Assembly (NCBI RefSeq): GCF_011752935.1 | Contig: NZ_VWWO01000003.1 | Span: 1,054,001-1,118,000, forward strand | Direction of reading: 5' to 3' | Origin: Chitinophaga sp. Cy-1792 | GTDB taxonomy: Bacteria > Bacteroidota > Bacteroidia > Chitinophagales > Chitinophagaceae | Length of the DNA stretch: 64,000 nt | Shown: piece by piece, positions 9,322 through 17,852 of the stretch | Position numbering within the stretch: position 1 is the stretch's first letter | Layout: every line of letters begins with the position of its first letter | The notes under the pieces: model-generated | What the model was told of the DNA's origin: nothing | What the model saw: only the letters and a program-made list of their open reading frames with translations | The model's database searches: none | Made by a program: the position numbers and the translations under genes

Positions 9322-10407
9322 ATGGAATTAAATACCAAAATTAGAATAAAGGTTGTCCGTATTGTACTAACACTTACGGCTATACTGTTGTTAAAAGGAT
9401 TAATGGTCTGGAGTTACCGCTTCGAAAATTTTTACTTCTATGGGTGGTATAAGTGGACCAGCGTAGCTTTTAGACAAGTCATGGGTATAGTGCCTTTCAG
9501 TGTTGGCGACGTAATATATGCAGCATGGATTATAACAGGAATAATTTATTTGTTAAAACTATGTTATAAACTCTTTACCCTGGCCTGGGCAGACACGCTA
9601 CTGCTGCTCATAAAGGGTGTTCATAACCTCCTCAAACTCTACCTGGCCTTTCTCGTGCTATGGGGCCTGAACTACGACAGGCAGCCACTCCCCGACGATA
9701 CCGGCCTGGCACCGCAAAGATACAACACACAACAACTCTGGCAGCTAGCAGATACTTTATTATTAAAAGTAAATCAGGAAAAGTTTAACCTGGGAGATAC
9801 CCTGAACATCACGATGTCTGATACTTCGGGTATCCCGCTGTTTACCAGGGCTAAGCTGGCTTATGATAATGCATCGCAGCGCTGGCCTGCCTTCCGCTAC
9901 CGCGCCGGTTGCGTGAAGGCCTCCCTGTATGGCCGCTGGATCAACTATATGGGTATTACCGGCTACCTGAACCCCTGGAGCCTCGAAGCACAGGTAAATA
10001 TGACCACACCGCCGGTATTGCTGCCCTATACTACCTGCCATGAAATAGCCCACCAGCTGGGTTATGCGCCGGAGGAAGATGCTAATTTCGTAGGGTACCT
10101 GGCAGCCAGCAATGCTGCGGATAGCCATTTCCGTTATGCCGCCAACCTGGAGATGCTGCTGTACAGCGTCAGACAGCTGGCCTTCCGTGATTCCGTTCTG
10201 GCAAAGGATATCTGGTCCAGGGCAGTGCCCGGAGTAAAAGAGGATTATAAGTCCATCGTTGGCTTCTACCGCAGATACGAAGGAAAGGTAGATGATTATT
10301 CTGCCATGCTATATGATCAGTACCTGAAAGCAAACAAGCAGGAACAGGGTATACAGAGCTATGCGGATGTAACACGCTGGCTGATAGCATACTATCGTAT
10401 CCAGTAA
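9322..10407 (+). CDS. DUF3810 family membrane metalloprotease-like protein
   Basis: 361 residues. Three hydrophobic stretches in the first 120 residues suggest an N-terminal membrane domain; the IPFSVGDVIYAAW segment is typical of DUF3810. The extracytoplasmic part contains HEIAHQLGYAPEEDANF, a zinc-protease HExxH with a downstream Glu, so peptidase activity is plausible but unproven for the family. It ends 8 bp from the convergent arginase-family stop codon. Confidence 0.85.
   Translation: MELNTKIRIKVVRIVLTLTAILLLKGLMVWSYRFENFYFYGWYKWTSVAFRQVMGIVPFSVGDVIYAAWIITGIIYLLKLCYKLFTLAWADTLLLLIKGVHNLLKLYLAFLVLWGLNYDRQPLPDDTGLAPQRYNTQQLWQLADTLLLKVNQEKFNLGDTLNITMSDTSGIPLFTRAKLAYDNASQRWPAFRYRAGCVKASLYGRWINYMGITGYLNPWSLEAQVNMTTPPVLLPYTTCHEIAHQLGYAPEEDANFVGYLAASNAADSHFRYAANLEMLLYSVRQLAFRDSVLAKDIWSRAVPGVKEDYKSIVGFYRRYEGKVDDYSAMLYDQYLKANKQEQGIQSYADVTRWLIAYYRIQ
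9336..9343 (-). promoter_or_regulatory. -7 box for the fructosamine kinase gene
   Basis: TAATTTTG on the minus strand fits TAnnTTTG exactly and sits 27 nt before the kinase ATG. It is within codons 5-8 of the divergent DUF3810 gene. No clear -33 element was found. Confidence 0.45.
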
Positions 10408-10415
10408 AGAAACAG

Positions 10416-11363
10416 CTAGTTCATCATCAGTACATTTACGCTACGCTGCAGGATGTTGAAGGCTATTTCTGCCATCAGGTTTTCCCTGTCCAGCGTAGGG
10501 TTTACTTCTGTAATCTCAAAACAGCAGATTTTACGGTGCTGCATGAATTTGGCAATCAGGTCTTCCGCTTCACGTTCACGTAAACCATTGCTTACAGGAG
10601 TGCCCGTACCTTTTGAAATAGAAGAATCCAGGCTATCCACGTCAAACGAAACATAGATATAATCACAATCACTGAGATAACGGAATACTGACCTGGAAAT
10701 GGCTTCCGGGCCTTTTCTTCTTACCTCGCTGGTCGTAATTACCTTCATGCCATATTGCTTGATCAGGTAATCTTCTTCTTTTTCATAATCTCTCAGGGAG
10801 ATGAATACAATGTCCTCCGGCAATACCTTCGGTGCGATTTTACCGATGTTTTTCAGTGCATTCCACGTTTTAGCGGCCTGCTCATCGATTTCATGCACTT
10901 TACAATCGAGGTTGTCTTCAGCAATGGCAGTAGCCAGCGGCATACCGTGCATATTCCCGGAAGGGGTGGTGTAAGGGGTATGCAGGTCGGCATGGGCATC
11001 TATCCAGATGACCCCCAGTTTGGATTTGGGATGTGCCATTTTTAGTCCTGCAATAGTAGCGCCGGCAGTACTGTGGTCGCCGGAGAGTAATACCGGGAAC
11101 CAGTTTGCCTTTACGGTTTCACAAACACTCTTGCTGATACGCTCGTACATGGTGTACGTACCTTTGATTCTTTTGGCATAAGGAGATTCAATGGGTTCAA
11201 ATAGCAGCTTGTTTTCTGTTTCGATAGCCTCCGTAGGAAAGTGTACGAAGAAGTTGCTCATGAAATCCAGGGCTGCAATTTTGATAGCGTCTACCCCCAG
11301 GCTGGCCCCACGGGTACCCGCACCAATCTCTGACTTAACTTCTATTATCTTGATATTCTTCAT
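10416..11363 (-). CDS. Arginase/agmatinase-family ureohydrolase
   Basis: 315 residues of the ureohydrolase fold, which hydrolyses guanidino compounds such as arginine to urea with a two-manganese centre. Metal-binding motifs are GDHSTAGA, DAHADLHTP and SFDVDSLDSS. The overall form resembles Bacteroidota arginases, but the substrate is not certain from motifs alone. It is monocistronic between a convergent DUF3810 gene and a divergent acyl-CoA dehydrogenase gene. Confidence 0.9.
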   Translation of the reverse strand: MKNIKIIEVKSEIGAGTRGASLGVDAIKIAALDFMSNFFVHFPTEAIETENKLLFEPIESPYAKRIKGTYTMYERISKSVCETVKANWFPVLLSGDHSTAGATIAGLKMAHPKSKLGVIWIDAHADLHTPYTTPSGNMHGMPLATAIAEDNLDCKVHEIDEQAAKTWNALKNIGKIAPKVLPEDIVFISLRDYEKEEDYLIKQYGMKVITTSEVRRKGPEAISRSVFRYLSDCDYIYVSFDVDSLDSSISKGTGTPVSNGLREREAEDLIAKFMQHRKICCFEITEVNPTLDRENLMAEIAFNILQRSVNVLMMN

Positions 11364-11605
11364 AAATAATGAATATACTATACCGGCAAGCTAGTGGATT
11401 TTACCTGAACACCCAAGGCAGCTGTCATTGTCCGTATAAAAAACAACGCGGAATTAATAAACTATATCCAACACGCCAGCGTTATTGTATCGATTTATTC
11501 AATATTCTTTGTTTTCTGATAGACAACAGTGAATTTTCAGACCTACCCTTTTTTACCTCCTTATTTATAGATAATTTGTGAGAACACACTAAAACACAAC
11601 TTACA

Positions 11606-12745
11606 ATGGATTATCAACTCACAGAAGAACATCTCATGATCCAGAAAGCGGCGCGGGACTTTGCCATCACAGAACTGCTGCCAGGTGTTATTGAAAGAGA
11701 TGAAAAACAAATATTCCCAACAGAACAGATTAAGAAACTCGGTGAACTTGGATTCCTGGGAATGATGGTGAGTCCTAAGTATGGCGGAGCCGGACTGGAT
11801 ACCATATCCTACGTGCTGGCCATGGAAGAGATTTCTAAAATCGATGCTTCTGCATCAGTAGTAATGAGTGTTAATAATTCCCTTGTTTGCTGGGGACTGG
11901 AAACATTCGGTACAGAAGAGCAGAAACAGAAATACCTGGTGCCGCTGGCCAAAGGAGAAATTATCGGCGCATTTCTGCTTAGTGAGCCTGAAGCCGGCTC
12001 TGATGCTACTTCTCAGCGTACCACTGCGGAAGATAAAGGCGACCACTATGTAATCAACGGTACCAAAAACTGGATTACCAATGGTAACTCCGCCAGCGTT
12101 TACCTCGTAATTGCACAAACCCATCCGGAGAAGGGTAGTAAAGGTATCAATGCGATAATAGTAGAGAAGAATACACCAGGTGTTACTGTTGGGGCCAAAG
12201 AAAATAAACTGGGCATCCGTGGTAGCGATACACACAGTATTATGTTCCAGGATGTAATTGTACCAAAGGAAAACCGTATCGGTGAAGATGGCTTCGGGTT
12301 TAAATTTGCCATGAAAACCCTCGCCGGTGGCCGTATTGGTATTGCTTCCCAGGCATTGGGTATTGCAAGCGGCGCGTATGAACTGGCACTGAAATATTCT
12401 AAAGAAAGAAAAGCATTCGGTAAAGAAATCTGCCAGCACCAGGCTATCCAGTTCAAACTGGCAGATATGGCCACTAAAATTGAAGCCAGCCGCCTGTTAT
12501 GCCTCAAAGCTGCATGGGAAAAAGACCATCACCTGGATTATACCCTGAGCGGTTCCATGGCCAAAGTATTTGCTTCCGAAACAGCAATGTGGGTAACTAC
12601 AGAAGCCGTGCAGGTACACGGTGGTTACGGTTTTGTAAAAGAATACCATGTAGAGCGACTCATGCGTGATGCCAAAATCACACAGATCTATGAAGGTACC
12701 TCCGAAGTACAGCGTATCGTTATCAGCCGCGCTATACTCTCTTAA
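11606..12745 (+). CDS. Acyl-CoA dehydrogenase
   Basis: 379 residues, the normal size for short/medium-chain acyl-CoA dehydrogenases: FAD enzymes that introduce the alpha-beta double bond in acyl-CoA. Seen: the FAD/substrate strands LSEPEAGSDA and NWITNG, and the C-terminal QIYEGTSEVQR, which carries the likely catalytic Glu. The 242-bp upstream gap holds no gene; only an approximate ATAATTTG box is visible near 11570. Two overlapping hairpins lie 25 nt after the stop codon. Confidence 0.95.
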   Translation: MDYQLTEEHLMIQKAARDFAITELLPGVIERDEKQIFPTEQIKKLGELGFLGMMVSPKYGGAGLDTISYVLAMEEISKIDASASVVMSVNNSLVCWGLETFGTEEQKQKYLVPLAKGEIIGAFLLSEPEAGSDATSQRTTAEDKGDHYVINGTKNWITNGNSASVYLVIAQTHPEKGSKGINAIIVEKNTPGVTVGAKENKLGIRGSDTHSIMFQDVIVPKENRIGEDGFGFKFAMKTLAGGRIGIASQALGIASGAYELALKYSKERKAFGKEICQHQAIQFKLADMATKIEASRLLCLKAAWEKDHHLDYTLSGSMAKVFASETAMWVTTEAVQVHGGYGFVKEYHVERLMRDAKITQIYEGTSEVQRIVISRAILS

Positions 12746-12770
12746 ATAGAAACGTCATCCCAATTTTTTA

Positions 12771-12810
12771 CCGGGTATCAGGGGCCGCCGGAGGCGCCCC
12801 TGATACCCGG
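12771..12810. repeat. Long hairpin, GGA loop (overlaps the next)
   Basis: Arms 12771-12789 and 12793-12810 pair over 18 bp with one bulged C (12786) and a GGA loop. The 3' arm shares 12807-12810 with the next hairpin. It probably ends the acyl-CoA dehydrogenase transcript, although there is no long T-run. Confidence 0.75.
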
Positions 12811-12847
12811 TTTTCCGTTGATGCCTTCGGCATCAACGGAAAACCGG
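12807..12847. repeat. Perfect 19-bp hairpin, TTC loop
   Basis: Arms 12807-12825 and 12829-12847 are perfectly complementary; the loop is TTC (GAA on the other strand). The base of its 5' arm is also the end of the previous hairpin, as in the 3.9-kb and 17.8-kb clusters. Confidence 0.75.
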
Positions 12848-12984
12848 AACAACAACAAAATGCCGGTCATCTCCTTAAAATTGCCTGAACAACAAAACAG
12901 AGGTCTTATGTTGCTTTGCTCCTTATGCCTCTTTGCGAGAAAAGAAAAAAGCGCCGCAGGCGCCACCTATGCGCGCAAATAAAC

Positions 12985-12992
12985 TAATTTTG
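12985..12992 (+). promoter_or_regulatory. -7 box close to the YggS start
   Basis: TAATTTTG matches TAnnTTTG and ends 4 nt before the ATG at 12997. If used, transcription would begin at about the start codon, giving a leaderless or nearly leaderless mRNA. Confidence 0.35.
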
Positions 12993-12996
12993 CCCA

Positions 12997-13683
12997 ATGG
13001 CAATAAATCTCACCACATACAACCAGGTGCTGCAGCAACTGGCCCCTTATAATGCAAAACTCGTGGCTGTTTCCAAAACAAAGCCCGTAGCAGATATTGA
13101 AGCGCTCTATCAGCAAGGACAAAGGATCTTCGGCGAAAACTATGTACAGGAACTGACCGAAAAACAACCGGTATTGCCGGCAGATATTGAATGGCATTTT
13201 ATCGGTCACCTCCAATCCAATAAAGTTAAATACATCGCTGGCTTCGTTAGTATGGTCCATGCGGTAGACAGCTTTAAGCTGCTGGCAGAAATTAATAAAC
13301 AGGCCATTAAAAATAATCGTGTCATAAATTGCCTCTTACAGTTGCATATTGCAGAAGAAGAGACTAAATTTGGCCTCGATGAAGGGGAACTCATCCAATT
13401 GCTGGACAGCTGGCAACAGCAACAGCAGGAATTCTCAGGCATCCGTATTGCCGGGTTAATGGCAATGGCCACAAATACTTCCAACGAAACCCAGATCCGT
13501 AAAGAGTTCCACCAGCTCCAGGAGATATTTGTAAAAGTTAAGGAACGATACTTCGCTTCGCAGGACTACTTTAAAGAACGCTCCACAGGCATGAGTGCCG
13601 ACTACCAAATTGCATTGGAAGAAGGTAGTACCATGGTACGTATCGGTAGTTTGCTTTTCGGAGAGCGAAACTATAATAAGTAA
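12997..13683 (+). CDS. YggS/PROSC-family PLP homeostasis protein
   Basis: 228 residues of the YggS family, alanine-racemase-like barrels that bind pyridoxal phosphate and regulate its free pool. The PLP lysine is in LVAVSKTKP; also seen are IFGENYVQE, WHFIGHLQSNK, and the phosphate-binding MSADYQIALEEGSTMVRIGS. The start at 12997 gives the short N-terminal helix usual for the family. The next gene begins 18 nt after the stop and may be co-transcribed. A 5-bp hairpin with a GCA loop (12951-12963) and two long hairpins occupy the upstream gap. Confidence 0.93.
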   Translation: MAINLTTYNQVLQQLAPYNAKLVAVSKTKPVADIEALYQQGQRIFGENYVQELTEKQPVLPADIEWHFIGHLQSNKVKYIAGFVSMVHAVDSFKLLAEINKQAIKNNRVINCLLQLHIAEEETKFGLDEGELIQLLDSWQQQQQEFSGIRIAGLMAMATNTSNETQIRKEFHQLQEIFVKVKERYFASQDYFKERSTGMSADYQIALEEGSTMVRIGSLLFGERNYNK

Positions 13684-13701
13684 TATTTTAAGGTTAATGC
13701 T

Positions 13702-14940
13702 ATGAAGAAATTATGGAGCTGCCTACTGGCAGGATTATCCCTGGCCGCCTGCCAGGCTGGTGGAAAAAAAGACCTGCAGGCCGGTACCTATCAGGCTAAG
13801 TTACATCGTAAAGACGGCGCTGATATCGTGTTCAACTTTGAAGTGAAAGATACTGCCGGTCGTAAGGTATTATACGTGCTCAATGCCACCGACAGGCTGC
13901 TGGTGGATGAAGTAAAGGTGAACAACGATTCTGTTTTTATTAAGATGCCTTTCTTCGATTCAGATTTTAAAGCAGCCATTGCAAAAGATGGCAGCCTCAA
14001 TGGTTCCTGGACGCGCCACCTGGCAGATAAGGACGTGAGTATACCTTTTACTGCCATCCCTAACACCACCGAACGATTCCCGCAATACGCGCCTGCAAAA
14101 GGCAATGTGAATGGCCGCTGGTCTACCTGGTTCATCGGTAAGGAGAAAAATGATTCTTCCTATGCCATCGGAGAATTCAAACAGAACGGCAATACCGTGC
14201 ACGGTACTTTCCTGACCAGCACCGGCGACTACCGCTTCCTCGATGGTATCGTTAGTGGCGATACCCTGAAACTCTCTACTTTCGATGGCTCCCATGCTTA
14301 CCTGTTTACCGCACTGATCAATGCTGATGGCACCCTGCAGGGGATTTTCTATGCCGGTATTGGTGATGGTAAGGAAAACTGGTTTGCACGTAAAGATGAA
14401 GCAGCTAAGTTACCGGATGAAACCTCGCTGGTTACTGCAAAACCGGGCGCCGGGCCACTGGAATTCAGTTTCCCTGACCTGAACGGTAATAAAGTATCCC
14501 TCAGGGATGATCGTTTCAAAGGCAAGGTGGTAGTTGTTACCCTGATGGGTTCCTGGTGCCCTAACTGCATGGATGAAACCAATTACCTGGCTGAGTGGTA
14601 CAAAAAGAACCACGACAGGGGAGTGGAGATCATAGGCCTGGCTTATGAGCGTACCACCGATTTTGAGAAGTCTAAGAATAGCCTGAACAGCTTCCTGCAC
14701 CGTTTCGATGTGCAGTACCCTGTGCTGATTACCGGTGTTACGCCTGGTGATCCTGAAAAGGCCGCTAAAACACTGCCTCAGCTGACGGGTATCAAGGGCT
14801 TCCCTACGACTATCTTCATCGACAAAAAAGGTAATGTGTCAGAAGTACACACTGGCTTCAATGGCCCTGGTACAGGCGAACATTATGAAGAATTCAAATA
14901 TAATTTTAACAGATTGATAGATAAGTTGTTAGCAGAGTAG
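13702..14940 (+). CDS. TlpA-family thioredoxin-like lipoprotein
   Basis: 412 residues. The N-terminus ends in LSLAACQAG, a lipobox, so it is probably membrane-anchored and faces the periplasm. Residues of about 25-240 form a beta-rich extension seen in Bacteroidota TlpA relatives. The C-terminal thioredoxin domain carries the active site GSWCPNCMDE and the cis-proline segment IKGFPTTIFID. The probable role is reduction of extracytoplasmic disulfides. It lies 18 nt behind the YggS gene. A long non-coding stretch follows. Confidence 0.9.
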   Translation: MKKLWSCLLAGLSLAACQAGGKKDLQAGTYQAKLHRKDGADIVFNFEVKDTAGRKVLYVLNATDRLLVDEVKVNNDSVFIKMPFFDSDFKAAIAKDGSLNGSWTRHLADKDVSIPFTAIPNTTERFPQYAPAKGNVNGRWSTWFIGKEKNDSSYAIGEFKQNGNTVHGTFLTSTGDYRFLDGIVSGDTLKLSTFDGSHAYLFTALINADGTLQGIFYAGIGDGKENWFARKDEAAKLPDETSLVTAKPGAGPLEFSFPDLNGNKVSLRDDRFKGKVVVVTLMGSWCPNCMDETNYLAEWYKKNHDRGVEIIGLAYERTTDFEKSKNSLNSFLHRFDVQYPVLITGVTPGDPEKAAKTLPQLTGIKGFPTTIFIDKKGNVSEVHTGFNGPGTGEHYEEFKYNFNRLIDKLLAE

Positions 14941-15062
14941 TTTGGGAAGAATCGCGTTGGACGGACTTTTTAAATAAATTTATTATTTTCGTTTCTTTCA
15001 AAAAGTTTTGAAAAGCAAAAAAACCATATTATTTTACTGCTCCGTTTGACTTTATAAATTCC

Positions 15063-15190
15063 ATTATCTACTCGCTTATCTTATCCACATAGCCGGAACG
15101 ATGTCAAAACGTTGATGTTGTTCCGGCTGTCTTTTTTTAGTTTATGCCATATTGTTAATCCGGCGCAGATAAGCGAAAAGTATAGATAAT
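15063..15190. ncRNA. Candidate structured RNA with nested inverted repeats
   Basis: Outer arms: ATTATCTA (15063-15070) pairs with TAGATAAT (15183-15190), and TCGCTTATCT (15072-15081) pairs with AGATAAGCGA (15167-15176). Inside sits a 9-bp hairpin (15091-15099 / 15120-15128) followed by a T-run (15132-15138), which looks like an intrinsic terminator. Either a short plus-strand RNA ends at the T-run, or a longer folded RNA spans all of it. No protein is encoded. Expression is unknown. Confidence 0.4.
15091..15138 (+). terminator. Intrinsic terminator candidate
   Basis: Stem AGCCGGAAC (15091-15099) with GTTCCGGCT (15120-15128), 20-nt loop, then seven T (15132-15138). It is 150 nt past the TlpA-like gene, so it may end that transcript or a separate small RNA. 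Confidence 0.6.
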
Positions 15191-15578
15191 TATTGAAGTA
15201 GTCAGCACAACCAAAACGAACCGATGAACTGACCATTTGCCCGGCTGGTGGCTACTGTCAGGATTTTAGTGATATCAACCAAAAACAGTAGCAGTGGAAA
15301 AGGCTGGATGTAATATCTGTTTATCATCTCAATAAAAATATTTCAGAGACACTGGAGATCGCATTAATCATCTGTCAGAAAAAATAATTTATAACATAAC
15401 ATTAAAGGCTATACGAAAAGAAATTTCCCATCAAATTTTTCAATGTTGATTGAATCACTAATTCAGCCTATGTAGTCTATTGGGCCATTCTTGGCCTGAT
15501 ATTTGAAAATTTTGTAGACATCTGTGAAGATGAACTAAGTTCTTTAATCATTTGTTAAACAAATAAAAACCAGTGATT

Positions 15579-15884
15579 ATGTCTACTTTAAAATTTATGG
15601 CAGGCGCACTAGCCGGATTCTCTGCCGGCGTACTTATAGGAGTGTTAACCGCACCGGATAGTGGCCAGGGTACCCGCAAAAAAATCAAACACACAGCAGG
15701 TAAATGGCGTTACAAAATCAATAAACTTGTTGGAAGAGGCACCGATGATCTCGATGAACTCAAAAACGTCTTCGAGAATGAAGTTAGCGGCCTCAAAGAT
15801 GATGTTCGGGAAAAAGTTCTTAAACTGATTCAACAGAGTCAGAATTCTTACAATAACTTTAAGAAAGAGGCATTATCACATTAA
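15579..15884 (+). CDS. YtxH-domain small membrane protein
   Basis: 101 residues from the ATG at 15579 (a GTG two codons upstream is less likely). An N-terminal membrane helix with glycine spacing (GALAGFSAGVLIGVLTAP) is followed by SGQGTRKKIK and a charged helical tail, the hallmark of YtxH proteins, which are often general-stress associated. No partner is known. The gene is isolated; a strong terminator follows 26 nt after the stop codon. Confidence 0.85.
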   Translation: MSTLKFMAGALAGFSAGVLIGVLTAPDSGQGTRKKIKHTAGKWRYKINKLVGRGTDDLDELKNVFENEVSGLKDDVREKVLKLIQQSQNSYNNFKKEALSH

Positions 15885-15910
15885 TACATTACGAACAGTG
15901 ATGGATAAGC

Positions 15911-15949
15911 AAAAGCAGGCTGCCCGCAACGGACAGCCTGCTTTTTTAT
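15911..15949 (+). terminator. Intrinsic terminator after the YtxH gene
   Basis: A 12-bp stem (15911-15922 / 15934-15945), A4 on the left and T6 on the right. It may serve both the YtxH gene and the convergent SRPBCC gene. Confidence 0.85.
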
Positions 15950-15992
15950 AAGATTGTCTTAAAATAGCTTCTGGCAACAATACAGGCTGTAC

Positions 15993-16736
15993 TCAGCTGG
16001 CAGTTTCTCCTGTTTCCATAAAATACTTGAACCGGCGGATATCCTGCACCACCATGTTCTCAAAAGCGGCATTCAGCATCCAGGCCAGCCCTGAACCCAG
16101 GTAGCCCGCCGGTGCACGGTAGGTCAGCATTACATCTACCGCTGTTCCGCCTCCGGGTAAGTCCATAAACGTAACACGGCCCGCAGTAGCAATAGATGAG
16201 CCCGGCAAAGAACGCCACCCCAGAAACTCTCCGGGATACTCCTTTACAATCTCAGCATCCCATTCCAGCGTCCCTAAACCGGCCGGCCCCTTCACCACCC
16301 AATGGCTATGCAATGGGTCATACTCCTCTACAGACTGCAAATGCTTCATAAATACCGGCAGATTGTTTAACTGACGCCAGAAATAATACACTTCTTCCCG
16401 CGGATTGTCTATCAGAATAGAGGTTCGTATGTTCACCGCCCTGGCATGTCTGTCTGCTTTGCGCTTCCCGAAAAAGCCATTAAAAAGGCCATTCCCGGAA
16501 ATGCCACGGTACAGTAAATAGCCGGCGCCCAAAAGCCTCGCAAGACTCTGTACCGGCTTCTTATCTACTTTGCTGATCGCTGATCCCAACAGCCAGGCTC
16601 CTGAAAATATTGATACGATACGACCTTCAGGACTAACATTTATCAGCGTGGAACTATCATATAACGTTCCTGCCACAGGGGCATTCCCGTTCATCTGGTT
16701 GTTAGCATTCATAATCATATTTTGCCTGTATGCCAC
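15993..16736 (-). CDS. SRPBCC (cyclase/dehydrase-like) membrane-linked protein
   Basis: 247 residues. An N-terminal third with hydrophobic segments (SIFSGAWLLGSA, LARLLGAGYLLYRGI) resembles DUF2892/YgaP-type membrane regions. The C-terminal part (about 95-240) fits the START/SRPBCC lipid-binding fold: SILIDNPREEVYYFWRQL opening and MLTYRAPAGYLGSGLA near the end. The ligand is unknown. Adjacent to a YtxH gene, a pairing that suggests an envelope-stress role; this is inference. Confidence 0.8.
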   Translation of the reverse strand: MAYRQNMIMNANNQMNGNAPVAGTLYDSSTLINVSPEGRIVSIFSGAWLLGSAISKVDKKPVQSLARLLGAGYLLYRGISGNGLFNGFFGKRKADRHARAVNIRTSILIDNPREEVYYFWRQLNNLPVFMKHLQSVEEYDPLHSHWVVKGPAGLGTLEWDAEIVKEYPGEFLGWRSLPGSSIATAGRVTFMDLPGGGTAVDVMLTYRAPAGYLGSGLAWMLNAAFENMVVQDIRRFKYFMETGETAS

Positions 16737-16878
16737 TAAAACCTTGCAATAATTTAAAGTTCTGATATTTATGTAAATAGATATATTTTTATTTTTATTT
16801 TATGTAGAGAGATAGCAACGATGCGTAAAATATTACACAGTTCGCCAACAAGTTTTTTTATTATCTTAACCACCAAAC

Positions 16879-17730
16879 ATGGACACAATGAAAAATTTAC
16901 TCACCACGTTATGCCTGCTGATGAGCATCGGCACCTATGCACAAAAAGAAATCGCACCCGCCAAATGGGTGAAAATGTTCAATGGAAAAGACCTTAAAGA
17001 CTGGGACATCAAAATAAAAGACCACGACCTGAACGATAATTTTGGTAATACCTTCCGCATAAAAGATGGTTACCTCACCGTTTCCTACGATCAATACAAA
17101 CAGTTTGATGAACAATACGGGCACATCTTCTATAAAAAAAATTATAGCGCCTACCTGATTGTTGTAGAATACCGCTTTACCGGCGAACAGGTGAAAGGCG
17201 GCCCGGGATGGGCTTACCGAAATAGTGGCGTCATGCTGCATGGCCAGCCTGCCGCTACCATGACCAAACACCAGGACTTCCCGATTTCACTGGAAGAACA
17301 GCTGTTAGGTGGTAATGGCAAAGATCCGCGTACAAATGCCAATCTCTGCACACCGGGTACCAACGTTGTCATGAACGGAAAACTGATCACTGACCACTGT
17401 ATCGGCTCCACTTCAAAAACTTTCCACGGCGATCAGTGGGTGCATGTAGAAGCCCTGGTACTGCGCGATTCCGTACTGAAACACATCGTTGGTTCCGACA
17501 CCGTCCTGGTTTATAACAAACCGCAGATCGGTGGTGGCAATGTCCTCGAACCTGATCCTGCCGTAAAACAGGATGGTAAGCCACTCACAGAAGGTTCTAT
17601 TTCTTTACAAAGCGAGAGCCATCCGGTACAATTCAGAAGAGTAGAGTTGTTCGATCTGTCGCCGTACATTAATGATCCGGTGAAACTGGATCGTATTATT
17701 CGTCAGTTGCAACAACGTAAGAATAAATAA
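16879..17730 (+). CDS. DUF1080 (3-keto-disaccharide hydrolase-like) secreted protein
   Basis: 283 residues with an N-terminal signal peptide ending near IGTYAQ. The body opens with WVKMFNGKDLKDWDIK, the standard start of the DUF1080 concanavalin-like fold, and closes with GSISLQSESHPVQFRRVELFDL, its usual end. The family includes 3-keto-glycoside hydrolases, so carbohydrate processing in the periplasm is likely. A second in-frame ATG lies 9 nt downstream of the first. Two overlapping hairpins follow the stop. Confidence 0.88.
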   Translation: MDTMKNLLTTLCLLMSIGTYAQKEIAPAKWVKMFNGKDLKDWDIKIKDHDLNDNFGNTFRIKDGYLTVSYDQYKQFDEQYGHIFYKKNYSAYLIVVEYRFTGEQVKGGPGWAYRNSGVMLHGQPAATMTKHQDFPISLEEQLLGGNGKDPRTNANLCTPGTNVVMNGKLITDHCIGSTSKTFHGDQWVHVEALVLRDSVLKHIVGSDTVLVYNKPQIGGGNVLEPDPAVKQDGKPLTEGSISLQSESHPVQFRRVELFDLSPYINDPVKLDRIIRQLQQRKNK

Positions 17731-17745
17731 TAATACAGCTATTAT

Positions 17746-17800
17746 TGCTCCGAAAAACGGGAAAGGCAGCCAAAGGCTGCCTTTCCCGTTTTTCGGAGCA
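17746..17800. repeat. Perfect 26-bp hairpin, AAA loop (overlaps the next)
   Basis: Arms 17746-17771 and 17775-17800 are perfectly complementary with an AAA loop, the longest perfect stem in the window. Bases 17794-17800 are also the start of the next hairpin. Confidence 0.85.
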
Positions 17801-17834
17801 TCCCGCCCCACCGAAGGTGGGGCGGGATGCTCCG
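17794..17834. repeat. Perfect 19-bp hairpin, GAA loop
   Basis: Arms 17794-17812 and 17816-17834 pair perfectly around a GAA loop. It shares its first seven bases with the preceding hairpin. It lies between the convergent DUF1080 and DUF885 genes, so it may help to end both transcripts. Confidence 0.85.
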
Positions 17835-17852
17835 GGTAAATCGCTGATAAAA

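Larger units (their letters stand above)
14941..15578. other. 638-bp intergenic region without a gene
   Basis: AT-rich, with no credible reading frame and no tRNA-like element. It holds the nested inverted repeat described at 15063-15190 and a weak 5-bp hairpin near 15483-15496. I saw nothing else definable. Confidence 0.7.

Noticed and set aside
14941..15578. tRNA, tmRNA or 6S RNA in the long gap
   Set aside because: No cloverleaf, no T-loop GTTCGA motif and no 6S-like long bulged rod is apparent; only the nested inverted repeat is supported.
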